Positions 46,401 to 54,078 of a stretch of 64,000 nucleotides of DNA are shown here, one piece after another. The DNA is from RHLJ01 sp963974345 (GTDB lineage Bacteria; Bacteroidota; Rhodothermia; Balneolales; Balneolaceae): contig CAXBBW010000002.1 of assembly GCA_963974345.1 (NCBI GenBank), positions 309,380-373,379 on the forward strand. Reading direction: 5' to 3'. The stretch's first letter is position 1. The number at the start of each line of letters is the position of its first letter. Under the pieces are notes generated by a model that did not search any database, was not told the origin of the DNA, and saw nothing but the letters and a program-made list of their open reading frames with translations. A program made the position numbers and the translations under genes.

Positions 46401-46484
46401 TAATCCAGCGATGATAAGTACCACCGAGGACACTACAACCAACAACCGCTGCTTTAGTGCTCCTCTAATAATTGCGTCTAACAT
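43401..46484 (-). CDS. czcA: Heavy-metal RND efflux pump, CzcA-like
   Basis: The 1027-residue inner-membrane pump has the usual twelve-helix, two-fold plan and length. The first periplasmic segment is DIFPDLTAPTVTVMTEA and the fourth helix reads AIAIGVIVDDAIIDVEN (about 395-411). This differs from both the Zn-type DFG-DGA motif and the Cu-type motif at 36488, so the metal is unresolved. It is the last gene of a minus-strand set with czcB 18 bases upstream. The C-terminus meets the bidirectional terminator at 43342. Confidence 0.9.
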   Translation of the reverse strand: MLDAIIRGALKQRLLVVVSSVVLIIAGLYVVLRMPVDIFPDLTAPTVTVMTEAHGMAPEEVERLVTLPIETSVNGATGVRRVRSSTAMGISIVWVEFEWGTDIFQARQIVNEKLQMVATSLPEDVPPPIMAPISSIMGEIMLVSVNSSEHSEVEVRTAADWEVRRRLLAIPGVAQVIPIGGGKKQYQVQVDPEKLQAYDITLHEVLVAVEESNENFSGGFFRQYSQEYTIRGIGRAYSVEDLEQSVVTERENRPVLVGDVATVAMTAADKIGEASVNAEPAVIISIQKQPGANTLVLTAQVDEVLSEIEESLPEGFTINTHLFRQADFIELAIENVIEALRDGAFLVIIILFLFLANFRTTLISLTAIPLSLIASVFVLEFFNITINTMTLGGMAIAIGVIVDDAIIDVENVFKRLRENSKVPEAQQKASTDVIFEASKEIRSSIINATMIIIIVFLPLFFLSGVEGRMLRPLGLAYIVSIGASLIVAMTVTPALCYYLLRNEGLKGKLEESWFTKKLKSGYEKVLNVALRFKKTILIGTLVLFVGTVIVVPFLGRSFLPEFNEGTLVISTVSIPGTSLDESDAIGSRVERILLEHTGIVSTSRRTGRAELDEHAQGVNASEIDAKFEVPEGSSKEEMLNELRESLSVIPGTNMTIGQPIGHRIDHMLSGTRANIAVKIFGSDLYQLRAKAEEIRAQMESVEGVVDLSVEQQQNVPQIQIRPNRTALARYGLTIGDLAEMIDVAFAGETVSQILEDDKMFDLAVRFEESHRGSIETVQNTRFNLESGVVVPLTELARVESRSGPNTISRENVQRKIVVSANVSGRDLRSTVDEIREQVATNVSLPQGYFVEYGGQFESEAQATRTISLLSIISILGIYLLLYLEFGSLKTALLVMVNLPFALIGGVFTVLFTSGIVSIASLVGFITLFGIATRNGILMVSHYQQLLSEGKEFMQAIKQGSMERLNPILMTALTAGLALIPLAIAVGEPGNEIQSPMAQVILGGLMSSTLLNMVVIPALFAQFGQDKK

Positions 46485-46502
46485 AGTTTAATTCCTCTTT
46501 GA

Positions 46503-48143
46503 TTAATGAGCATGTCCGTGAGAAGGAGCTTCTGATGAAAGTGAAGCGAGTTTTACCTGATATGGATTGATGGTGACCACATGCTCACCTTCATTCAATC
46601 CTGAAACGATTTCAATCATGCTTCGATCTCTGATTCCGGTCGTTACCCGTCGCTTTTCAAACGACTCACCTGCCACATGAACAAATACATAGAAGCTTCC
46701 TTCCTCCTCGATCAGAGAGCTTTCAGGAATAGCATGGACATTTTTTTTCTGTTCCGTATCTACATACACATTGGCGAATAATCCGGTTTGCAGAGACTGA
46801 GTAGGGTTATTCAGCTCATAGATCATGGAAATGGTTCGGGTCTGCTGATCTACGGTTTTACCTATACTGATCAAACGCCCGTTCAATTCAGAAAGGTCAT
46901 ACAACTCCTCTTCTCCCTGAATACGAAATGATGCTGTACCGGGAGTGGCAACCGACATTCTTTCAGAAGCGGGTAAATGTACATTCAGCCATACTTTTGA
47001 TAAGTCAGCGATGACAAATAACGGATCTCCTGCATTCACCTGCATCCCCGGGGTCACATATGTCTCAAGAAAGGTGCCTGAGATGGGCGCTTTTAGTTCG
47101 AAACGATAGGATTCCTCAGAATCGCCATAACTATCATAAGAAGACGTATCTACCTGAACGATTTCATTGATCGTTTGGAACTGAATCATAGCTCTGCGGT
47201 AGTCAATTCGCGCCCGATCCAGTTCGGCTTCCGGTATGGCTTCCCGTTCGAATAGTCGTTGTTTCCGATCCAGATCTTTTCTGGCAAGCTCAAGCTCTGC
47301 CTGAGCATTGATAAACTGCTGGGCATAGTTTTCACCGTCAGCGGATTGAATGGCAGGATTTAACACCAGAATCGATGAACCTTTACGAACCGAGCTTCCT
47401 GCCACGGGTAGGTTAGCGTTCATAGCGGGAAGGATAATTCCAGAAAATGGTGCTGTAACCACTGCCTGTCCACTGTTCCGCGCCGAGATTTCACCATGAG
47501 CCTCTACGGTACGGGTGAGAGTAGATTGTCCAACTTTTGCCGTTCCGAATGGAATCTTCCATTGCTGCTCTTTCAAAAAGGAGATCTGGTTGGGATCATC
47601 CTCTTCGTGTGCATCGGGAACTTCATTTGCGGTTGCATATACTGGGATACCGTTTACTTGTAGTGTGTCATTCACCATCCCTTGTATAATAATGGTGAGG
47701 TCATATCTTCCCGCCTGGTCAAAAATTACATCAGGGCCGTAAATCCCTGGAATCTGAACTTCTGTTTCAGTGAGTGAACCTTCCGTTCCTCGTGAGGAAC
47801 TAAAGACAAATTGTACTTCAGACTCAGAGATGGCTTTGAAATCAGAAAGTCGAGTCAGATGTACTGCAAAAGTTGCTTCCTGTCCAACAATCAGTTCTGG
47901 ATATTCCATGAACAACTCAGTTTTATCCGTCCATTGGGTGATAACTCCGGCTCCTTCGAGCACTTCTTCATGAGAATGATCGGAATCTGCGTCATGGCTG
48001 TGTTCCTGTTCGGGGGTTTGTGGAGCCACAGGTTCATGGGTATGATCACCGTCTTCCCCGTGGGAATGAGCTTCATCACCGGAACCACATGCAGAAAAAA
48101 TCAGTACTGAAGCAATCAGGGTAATGTTCAATAAATACTTCAT
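46503..48143 (-). CDS. czcB: RND adaptor CzcB with His-rich N-terminus
   Basis: The start is set at the ATG for KYLLNITL because a lipoprotein signal follows (FSAC, Cys at about residue 19); an upstream in-frame ATG at 48179 would disrupt it. The 546-residue protein begins with His/Asp repeats (EAHSHGEDGDHTHE, DADSDHSHEE). An extra beta-rich domain lies at about 60-160, before the adaptor body (IISPAMNANLPVAGSSVRKG-like sandwich, SYRFELKAPISGTF). It links czcC with czcA. Confidence 0.88.
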   Translation of the reverse strand: MKYLLNITLIASVLIFSACGSGDEAHSHGEDGDHTHEPVAPQTPEQEHSHDADSDHSHEEVLEGAGVITQWTDKTELFMEYPELIVGQEATFAVHLTRLSDFKAISESEVQFVFSSSRGTEGSLTETEVQIPGIYGPDVIFDQAGRYDLTIIIQGMVNDTLQVNGIPVYATANEVPDAHEEDDPNQISFLKEQQWKIPFGTAKVGQSTLTRTVEAHGEISARNSGQAVVTAPFSGIILPAMNANLPVAGSSVRKGSSILVLNPAIQSADGENYAQQFINAQAELELARKDLDRKQRLFEREAIPEAELDRARIDYRRAMIQFQTINEIVQVDTSSYDSYGDSEESYRFELKAPISGTFLETYVTPGMQVNAGDPLFVIADLSKVWLNVHLPASERMSVATPGTASFRIQGEEELYDLSELNGRLISIGKTVDQQTRTISMIYELNNPTQSLQTGLFANVYVDTEQKKNVHAIPESSLIEEEGSFYVFVHVAGESFEKRRVTTGIRDRSMIEIVSGLNEGEHVVTINPYQVKLASLSSEAPSHGHAH

Positions 48144-48188
48144 AGCTATTTGTGTTAGTGTAATTTGTTTAGAAATCATGATGATTTT

Positions 48189-48506
48189 TTAATTATGGCT
48201 GTGATCTTCATCACCATGTGAATGAGTATCTTCTCCATGGTCGTGATCGTCGTCTTCATCATGAGAGTGATCGGAGTCTTCCCCATGATTGTGATCACTA
48301 TCATCGTCATGAGTGTGCGTTGAATCTTGTTTAGTGCTTCCTATACGAACAGGTTCTTTATCATCTCCTGATGATTGTGCAGCAGGTTGCTCATGGGTAT
48401 GGTCGCCATCTTCTCCGTGAGAATGCTCGGCTTCGCCGTTGCATCCTGAGCAAGCCGTTAATAGTAAAAATGTTGAGATCGTGAATATTGAGAAAAATCG
48501 TTTCAT
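48189..48506 (-). CDS. Small His/Asp-rich lipoprotein
   Basis: 105 residues with a lipobox (LLTACSGC). The mature part is mostly HSHGEDGD-type repeats with more than 20 histidines. Its start (CNGEAEHSHGEDGDHTHE) copies the N-terminus of CzcB (EAHSHGEDGDHTHE). A periplasmic metal buffer or donor for the pump is likely, from composition and position. It lies between czcC and czcB, 12 and about 45 bases away. Confidence 0.8.
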   Translation of the reverse strand: MKRFFSIFTISTFLLLTACSGCNGEAEHSHGEDGDHTHEQPAAQSSGDDKEPVRIGSTKQDSTHTHDDDSDHNHGEDSDHSHDEDDDHDHGEDTHSHGDEDHSHN

Positions 48507-48518
48507 TGGTATGTTGTT

Positions 48519-49766
48519 TTATTGATTAGAAAAAAGTTTACCACCTGAAGCTACATCCAGCATGAAAAGAGCCTGATTGTATTCAGAGATGGTTTGATAA
48601 AAAAGTGTTTGTCCGGTCACATAGGCTTCGGTTGCATCCAGTAATTCAAGCAGCGAATATTCACCTTCTTGATAGGAGATCTGGGCTGTTTCCAGCAGAG
48701 TAGTATTTCCTGAAAAGCCCTGTACATTTTCCCATTGTTTTTGAAGCGAAGTAGCTTTTTGATAGGCTGAAGCTATTTCATTACGAATGCGAGTTCTTTT
48801 GAGCTCCAGTTCTGTTACTCTACTTTTAGCTTGTGCCCGGGCTTTGATTATATTCCCCTTATTCTGGTTGAAAATAGGTAGCCTTACTGAGCCTCCTATC
48901 ACAAAACCTTCAGAACCATCCGACTGGGTTTTATAACCAAAATCAAGGTTCAGGTCTGGAAAACGTTCCCTTTGCTCTACGGTGAACTGTAAATCTGTAG
49001 CAACCATCATCTGCTCTGCTTGTTGAACATCCGTCCGGTGTTGCAGAGCGTATTCTACAAGCGATTCTTCTATTTCGGCTAAGGGGACAACTTCGAAGTT
49101 TTCGGTAAACTGAAGGTCTCCGCTTCCATCATCCTCTGAAGAAAGAAATCGCATTAATTGGTTTTTTGCCTGAGTTAGCTCTACCTGAATTTCATCATGC
49201 ATCTTGAGATATTTGCCATACTCAATATTGAATCGTTGAAGCTGGGTGGTAGAATACAGCCCTTCTTCTTTCCTAGCTAAAGCCGACTCTCTCGCTTGCT
49301 GAACAGACTGTAATGCTTGTTTAACCACTGTTAAGCGCTCTGATAAATACCAATAGGAAGCATACAGCGACTTCAATTGGCTTATTAATATCTGCTCCCG
49401 ATACTCAAACTCAAGTTGTGCAGCGTTAGATAAAGCAGTAGCACTTTTGTTTCTTAGAAAAGGCTGCCCTAATAGCTCAAGTGGTTGAGATATTTGAATA
49501 GTGGTTTCGTCGTATTCAGGTGAACCAGCGTTTAAGCTTTCATGAAAAATACGGATTTCAGGATTTGGGTATGCTTTATAATTTTGAGCATTTCCTTGCT
49601 TGATCTCCTGATCATAGGCTATCAGCATCCTGTCTAAACTGTTTTGCCGGAACAACTCAACAGCCTCATCAAGCGAGACTGAATTGGATTGTGCATGGAT
49701 CAAAGTTGGCAAGTACATCATCAATAGTACGGCCATTACCCTGATCCGGTAATTGGATAAAATCAT
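48519..49766 (-). CDS. czcC: Outer-membrane channel CzcC
   Basis: The 415-residue TolC-family protein has a signal peptide (VLLMMYLPTLIHAQ) and two outer membrane efflux repeats (SLDEAVELFRQN, YQEGEYSLLELLDATEAY). Family pattern PEIRIFHESLN and FDFGYKTQS-like strands are present. It is the first channel gene of the second RND set, following a small exported leader gene 63 bases upstream, and works with CzcB and CzcA. Confidence 0.9.
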   Translation of the reverse strand: MILSNYRIRVMAVLLMMYLPTLIHAQSNSVSLDEAVELFRQNSLDRMLIAYDQEIKQGNAQNYKAYPNPEIRIFHESLNAGSPEYDETTIQISQPLELLGQPFLRNKSATALSNAAQLEFEYREQILISQLKSLYASYWYLSERLTVVKQALQSVQQARESALARKEEGLYSTTQLQRFNIEYGKYLKMHDEIQVELTQAKNQLMRFLSSEDDGSGDLQFTENFEVVPLAEIEESLVEYALQHRTDVQQAEQMMVATDLQFTVEQRERFPDLNLDFGYKTQSDGSEGFVIGGSVRLPIFNQNKGNIIKARAQAKSRVTELELKRTRIRNEIASAYQKATSLQKQWENVQGFSGNTTLLETAQISYQEGEYSLLELLDATEAYVTGQTLFYQTISEYNQALFMLDVASGGKLFSNQ

Positions 49767-49829
49767 GATTTAGATTTATAAGTTTTTAAGTATAGAAAAG
49801 ACGGGTAGGTACAATGTACCTTTAAAAAC

Positions 49830-50267
49830 CTATGCTAAAGGAGGGGCGCGAAGAGAAAAAGAAGAAGACAGAAATTCGGAGGAACTCTTATCTGGTGGGG
49901 GAAGATTAAATTCATAAACAATGACTGAACCTGCATTAAAATCCCAATCGGGAACAACCGTCACAATGCTAGTCATTAAATCAGTTTGGGTAGCTAACGT
50001 TCTAGATTGTGATAACACACCAAACAAATCGACTGTTGCTACTATATGCTGATCGTCTTCTGGATTTGAGGCATGGTGATCATTCTGACTTCCACTATCC
50101 GAATTATCATGAACATGAACGTACACATGAACATCCCCATGATCAAAAATATGGCTAATCTGTGAATGTATATGAACGCCGTTTCCAAACCATACAAATA
50201 GCAGACTTGCTACAAGAAGTAGTCTTGCAGAAATTTTGGTAATGCTATTTTTGTATAATTTTTGCAT
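49830..50267 (-). CDS. Small exported His-rich protein ahead of czcC
   Basis: 145 residues: a signal-like segment (ARLLLVASLLFVWFGNGV), then HIHSQISHIFDHGDVHVYVHVHD, and a second His zone (NDHHASNPEDDQHIV). The end is SSSFSLRAPPLA. No family name is recognised. It leads the czcC-czcA set, matching the plan of the proteins at 40400, 41726 and 56533. A GTAAAC palindrome lies about 70 bases upstream. Confidence 0.68.
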   Translation of the reverse strand: MQKLYKNSITKISARLLLVASLLFVWFGNGVHIHSQISHIFDHGDVHVYVHVHDNSDSGSQNDHHASNPEDDQHIVATVDLFGVLSQSRTLATQTDLMTSIVTVVPDWDFNAGSVIVYEFNLPPPDKSSSEFLSSSFSLRAPPLA

Positions 50268-50337
50268 GAAAGTTTAAAATAGCTTCAATGTTAATAAAAA
50301 CCAAACCTTGCTTATTACATTAAATTTAGCCCCATTA

Positions 50338-50354
50338 GTAAACTCTTGGTTTAC
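50338..50354. repeat. GTAAAC-N5-GTTTAC palindrome, left copy
   Basis: GTAAAC-TCTTG-GTTTAC, with TA extending the arms to eight bases on both sides (50336-50356). The right copy at 53008 differs at two of 17 bases. The pair flanks the second integrase. It could also be an operator of the czc set. Confidence 0.55.
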
Positions 50355-50391
50355 TATTCAAGGAATAAATAATGATATCGAGTTCAGTTAA

Positions 50392-50583
50392 GAAAATTTT
50401 GAGAAAACTCGTATTCAACTTGTTGTTGAGAAACAATCATCACTCAACGATAACAATAAAGACCTCTTAGTTAATTTTGTTGACGGTGATCCGAATTGGG
50501 ATCTATTTCCCAACGAGAGATTAAAAAATCTTCCAGAGATAAAATGAAAGCTCATCAGTGAGAAAAGTATTGGATCAAAATAA
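50392..50583 (+). pseudogene. Fragment resembling an AbiEii-type nucleotidyltransferase C-terminus
   Basis: In frame, the stretch reads LLVNFVDGDPNWDLFPN and LKNLPEIK, then TGA at a position where KWKL is expected. I recall this DPxW-x-LP-x-x-KWKL ending from AbiEii/AbiGii family proteins in Bacteroidota. No start or N-terminal two thirds is present. Its stop overlaps the ATG of the next broken frame as TAATG. Confidence 0.4.
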
Positions 50584-50822
50584 TGGGCGAGATAACTTTT
50601 AAACGTGTGTACAATATCAAAAATATTCTTCAACGGGGTGCGCCACTTAAAGATTAAGATATTACACTGGAACTGGCAGAGGATTGTCAACGCATCATAG
50701 CAGAATTAGTCGTAAATGAAGGACGTAAATACCTACTTCTATTTGAAAGAGTAACCCACAAATTAGAAGAGCTAAATAAACAGGAAAAGCTGTATAAATT
50801 AGCGCATCTGATTACTTCTTAA
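50583..50822 (+). pseudogene. Broken paralogue of the gene at 50918
   Basis: ATG GGC GAG ITFKRVYNIKNIL runs to a TAA after 24 codons, then continues open: RIIAELVVNEGRKYLLLFERV and a helical end, matching CIIKEHGDEYLPLFERV of the intact gene downstream. One nonsense codon separates it from a full reading frame of 80 codons. Confidence 0.6.
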
Positions 50823-50863
50823 GCTAACTATTTACTTCCAATTATCAGACACGTTAAGGGTCA

Positions 50864-50873
50864 TGTGCGTAGT
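50864..50873 (+). promoter_or_regulatory. TGTGCGTAGT motif, 44 bases upstream of the 50918 gene
   Basis: Exact match, oriented towards the small gene before the second integrase. Confidence 0.5.
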
Positions 50874-50917
50874 CACACATTAATTAACCAGATATTCTGC
50901 TTATTTGGAGGTGTGAT

Positions 50918-51187
50918 ATGAACCAGGATTGTTATCAAAAAAACCGAAAAAGTAGAGAAACAGATTTAGAAAAAGATGTCTCAATGAGAGAATTATATGA
51001 GTGCTACAACAAGCTCGCTTGTATTATTAAAGAACATGGTGATGAATACTTGCCTCTTTTTGAAAGAGTGCATAATGAAATCGAATCAAGAAAAGAGAAA
51101 AACAGAATGGTTGACATAGCTCTTCGGGTTGCAGAAAGTAATTCGAAAAGTGGTACACATTTTGGTACACAAAATGGTACACATTAA
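50918..51187 (+). CDS. Small helical protein before the second integrase
   Basis: 89 residues, soluble and charged, with YECYNKLACIIKEHGDEYLPLFERVHNEI as a long helical core. RBS is TTGGAGGTG. Its last codons are encoded by three TGGTACACA repeats, so the protein tail (GTHFGTQNGTH) is a product of the repeat. Its damaged relative is at 50583. Function unknown; position suggests control of the integrase. Confidence 0.6.
   Translation: MNQDCYQKNRKSRETDLEKDVSMRELYECYNKLACIIKEHGDEYLPLFERVHNEIESRKEKNRMVDIALRVAESNSKSGTHFGTQNGTH
51151..51184 (+). repeat. TGGTACAC iterons, upstream cluster
   Basis: TGGTACAC starts at 51151, 51163 and 51175, a regular 12-base spacing, ending with the stop of the preceding gene. 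Confidence 0.6.
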
Positions 51188-51370
51188 ATTTTATCAAAAA
51201 TAAAACCGTTTAAATTCAATGCTTTAGATACCTGTTTTTCCATATTCGACTCTCTTCACCCGCTCCAAAATTACGCACAAAATTCCCCTCAAAAATTCTC
51301 CCAACACATTGAAATAAAAGATTTTTCTCTTTCACCTGTACACACACGGTGCGTTGTGTATTATCAAAAG

Positions 51371-51404
51371 TGGTACACATAATGGTATACATTTTGGTAC
51401 ACAT
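51371..51404 (+). repeat. TGGTACAC iterons, integrase-proximal cluster
   Basis: TGGTACAC at 51371 and 51395 with TGGTATAC at 51383, again 12 bases apart, just before the integrase start at 51418. Confidence 0.6.
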
Positions 51405-51417
51405 GAAAGGTTTTAAA

Positions 51418-52695
51418 ATGAATCATTTGATAAAAAGAGGCGACAGATATTACTACAATCGAAGAGTGCCGGAAGCTCTTCGAGATCAGATAGACAAACA
51501 ATTGGTACGTGTCTCGTTAAAAACTGATAGTAAAAAAATCGCCATTCGAAAGGCTTCCAAGATTAATGCTGAAATTGAAGCGTATTGGAATTCCCTTCTA
51601 AAGACAAAAAGAACCCATTCAGATGAACGGTTTAATGATGCCGTTAATCTTGCAAAGCACATCGGCTTCAACTACACACCTTTAGATGAAATCGTCTCTG
51701 GGGATATGCGAGAAATTACGAAAAGAGTTACAGTTGCCCATTCAAAGAACAACAATCCAAGTGCAGTTAAGGCTGTCCTTGGTACAGTAAAGAAACCTGA
51801 AGTTACTCTTTCAAGGTGCATTGAGATATTCTGGTCGATAACTAAAAATCGAGTAATGAATAAATCAGAAAAGCAGATCCGAGATTGGCGCAATACGAGA
51901 ATGAAAGCCTTTAATGATCTTATAGCTTTGATTGGCGACAAAGCTATTCAAAATTTAACACGTCAGGATATGATTGAATTTAGAGACTGGTGGATTGGTC
52001 GCATTCAAAACGAGGGGCTAACAGCTAATACAGCAAACAAGTATCTAGTATTCATTAAAAACATTGTAGAGACTGTTTCAGATCATTTAAGCTTGAAGAT
52101 AGATCATCATCTAATCTTTAAGAAAATTACTCTTACCGAGAAAAAAACGAAGAGTAGAAAGCCATTTGAAAAAGAATTCATCAAAGATAAATTACTGAGA
52201 AATATTAAAAACGGTGATTTGAATGAACAGGCAAAAGCGGTCGTTCTTATAATGGTCAATACTGGTGCACGCCCTTCTGAGATAACAAATTTGGAAGAAT
52301 ATGATATTAAATTAGATCATGAGATACCTCATATCATCATCAGAGAAAATTCACTTCATCAGCTTAAAACAGCTTATAGTGAAAGGCGCATACCCGTTTT
52401 AGGATGTTCACTTGAGGCTTTAAAGAAATTCCCTAAGGGGTTTCCTAGATATAGAGGAAAAACTGATAGTCTTTCCAATCTCGTAAATAACTACTTACGT
52501 AGACATAACCTATCCCCAACAGAACGTTACTCTTTATATTCACTTAGACATGGGTTCCAAGATCGCTTAACTAGGTCAAATGTCAATGATCGTATGCAAG
52601 CTGAATTGATGGGGCACAAGTTCAATCGACCACTCTACGGAGATGGTCCGACTTTGGGACAAAAAAACGAGTGCTTGAAGGGTATATCTATTTAA
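51418..52695 (+). CDS. Second tyrosine recombinase, DUF6538-like
   Basis: The start at 51418 (NHLIKRGDRYYYNRRVP) follows ATGAAAGG; longer readings begin inside the iterons. The 425-residue product has the short DUF6538-like N-terminus seen in such recombinases, a core-binding region, and the catalytic domain: Arg in NTGARPSEITNL, SLRHGFQDRL, LMGHKFNRP and the likely Tyr in LYGDG. It is only distantly like the first integrase. It belongs to an inner element bounded by the GTAAAC palindromes. Confidence 0.88.
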   Translation: MNHLIKRGDRYYYNRRVPEALRDQIDKQLVRVSLKTDSKKIAIRKASKINAEIEAYWNSLLKTKRTHSDERFNDAVNLAKHIGFNYTPLDEIVSGDMREITKRVTVAHSKNNNPSAVKAVLGTVKKPEVTLSRCIEIFWSITKNRVMNKSEKQIRDWRNTRMKAFNDLIALIGDKAIQNLTRQDMIEFRDWWIGRIQNEGLTANTANKYLVFIKNIVETVSDHLSLKIDHHLIFKKITLTEKKTKSRKPFEKEFIKDKLLRNIKNGDLNEQAKAVVLIMVNTGARPSEITNLEEYDIKLDHEIPHIIIRENSLHQLKTAYSERRIPVLGCSLEALKKFPKGFPRYRGKTDSLSNLVNNYLRRHNLSPTERYSLYSLRHGFQDRLTRSNVNDRMQAELMGHKFNRPLYGDGPTLGQKNECLKGISI

Positions 52696-52728
52696 AATTA
52701 TTAATTAATCGCTTCTTAGGCTAGATGT

Positions 52729-52778
52729 CCGAAGATATCCGAAGATATCCGAAGATATCCGAAGATATCCGAAACTAT
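52729..52778 (+). repeat. CCGAAGATAT direct repeats
   Basis: Four identical 10-base units CCGAAGATAT from 52729 to 52768, then CCGAAACTAT. They begin 34 bases after the integrase stop. No spacers, so not CRISPR. The following bases to 53007 hold nothing I can identify. Confidence 0.85.
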
Positions 52779-53007
52779 GGTTTTAGAATGGAATATTTAC
52801 GCTAATTGTTATTACTATTTCGCATTCTCTGAAATATAACATCTATAAAAACACTATAAACATACACAAAAGATGCTAAACGACTACGCTCTAATTTTAC
52901 TAAAACAAGCTTTAAGACAATACAGAGAAAAGAAATAGGATCATTTACATTGAATCGGAAATGACTACCCCCCATATGATTGAATAACCTTAAATATTAT
53001 CCTGTAT

Positions 53008-53024
53008 GTAAACCCATGGTTTAC
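53008..53024. repeat. GTAAAC-N5-GTTTAC palindrome, right copy
   Basis: GTAAAC-CCATG-GTTTAC; it differs from the copy at 50338 in two central bases and lies about 2.67 kb to its right, on the far side of the integrase. Confidence 0.55.
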
Positions 53025-53094
53025 CTGAACAGAAAATTATAATGAGTTTTTTTGGTAAAAGGGAAGTGAAGCATCTTATACAAGAATATTGAAA

Positions 53095-54078
53095 TTATTT
53101 CTCTTCAAGTCCCCACGAAATTTCAGACAACCGTTGGAAAACTTTTTTTAATGTCGCTATTAGGTCAGGTTCATCTGGTAATGCTCCAAATACCAGATCT
53201 TTAAATGTTGAATTGTATGTGCCTCTTAACTGCTCCCATGTTTCATTAGGGTTAGAATAGATTAAAGCTGTTTTTGGATGCTCTGTGAGCCAGTCTGTTC
53301 CACTTCGATAACTCATGACATCATCTTTGCCCACAGCATTAATCATCTCCTCAAAATTATCTTCCTTGAAAAACTCTTCAGTTTTAGGATCATTGAGTAA
53401 TGCATGAATGTCATAGATGTGGCGTATCTTGTTGGCAAGATCAACATAAGGCTCTTCGGTTCTTGAGAACCGAACTAAGCTCATTATTTTCTCACACAAT
53501 GTCCGGTTTTTACTTAGCACCTGAACATTGAATGGCGTTAATCCATATTGTTCGATCAAGTTTTCTTGTCCCCGTTCCATCATCATTTCAGAAATAAAGC
53601 AAGAAACTGTCTCATTGGTATATGGTTCAAAATTACCTAAGCTTGATATCTCAAGGATAATATCCTGTCTCACCTGCCCGTAATCTTCATCGAATGCTGA
53701 ATCAAACTCGTGGGCTGTTTTCCGAAATTGACCATGTTTACTTGTAATGCCATCTATATTTTTCTCTGGCAAAACATCTATCACCAACTTACTAATGGCT
53801 TTTATTTTTTTAGATAATTGGCTGTCGCTTTCTCCCTCACCTCGAACAACAACGATATCCACATCCTCAGAAAACCTTTTTATTAATTCATGGCATTTAG
53901 AAAGTGCCGTCCCACCTTTGAATACAGCAACATCTTTATAGTCAGAATGGAATATCATATGTAACGCAAGCGTGACCCAATAATCTTTTTCAATGTAGAT
54001 TTCACGGATATTTTTAAAATCTGCGGTAGCTAGAATGGCATCACTAAAGAGTTCAGGATTCTCGTGTAGTTTCATCAT
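53095..54078 (-). CDS. abiEii: AbiEii-type nucleotidyltransferase toxin
   Basis: The 327-residue protein has the nucleotidyltransferase pattern FKGGTALSKCHEL (53-65) and RFSEDVDIVV (68-77), with the paired Asp of the active site. A C-terminal helical part follows. AbiEii proteins are type IV toxins that modify or inactivate RNA or other targets when the AbiEi partner is lost, protecting cells from phage. It overlaps abiEi by four bases. The whole pair is on the minus strand just right of the inner integrase element. Confidence 0.88.
   Translation of the reverse strand: MMKLHENPELFSDAILATADFKNIREIYIEKDYWVTLALHMIFHSDYKDVAVFKGGTALSKCHELIKRFSEDVDIVVVRGEGESDSQLSKKIKAISKLVIDVLPEKNIDGITSKHGQFRKTAHEFDSAFDEDYGQVRQDIILEISSLGNFEPYTNETVSCFISEMMMERGQENLIEQYGLTPFNVQVLSKNRTLCEKIMSLVRFSRTEEPYVDLANKIRHIYDIHALLNDPKTEEFFKEDNFEEMINAVGKDDVMSYRSGTDWLTEHPKTALIYSNPNETWEQLRGTYNSTFKDLVFGALPDEPDLIATLKKVFQRLSEISWGLEEK

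Noticed and set aside
50415..50690. 91-codon minus-strand frame
   Set aside because: No RBS; the plus strand shows pseudogene frames with clear protein similarity.
52729..52778. Possible CRISPR array
   Set aside because: Repeats of 10 bases are contiguous with no spacers, and no cas genes are in the window.
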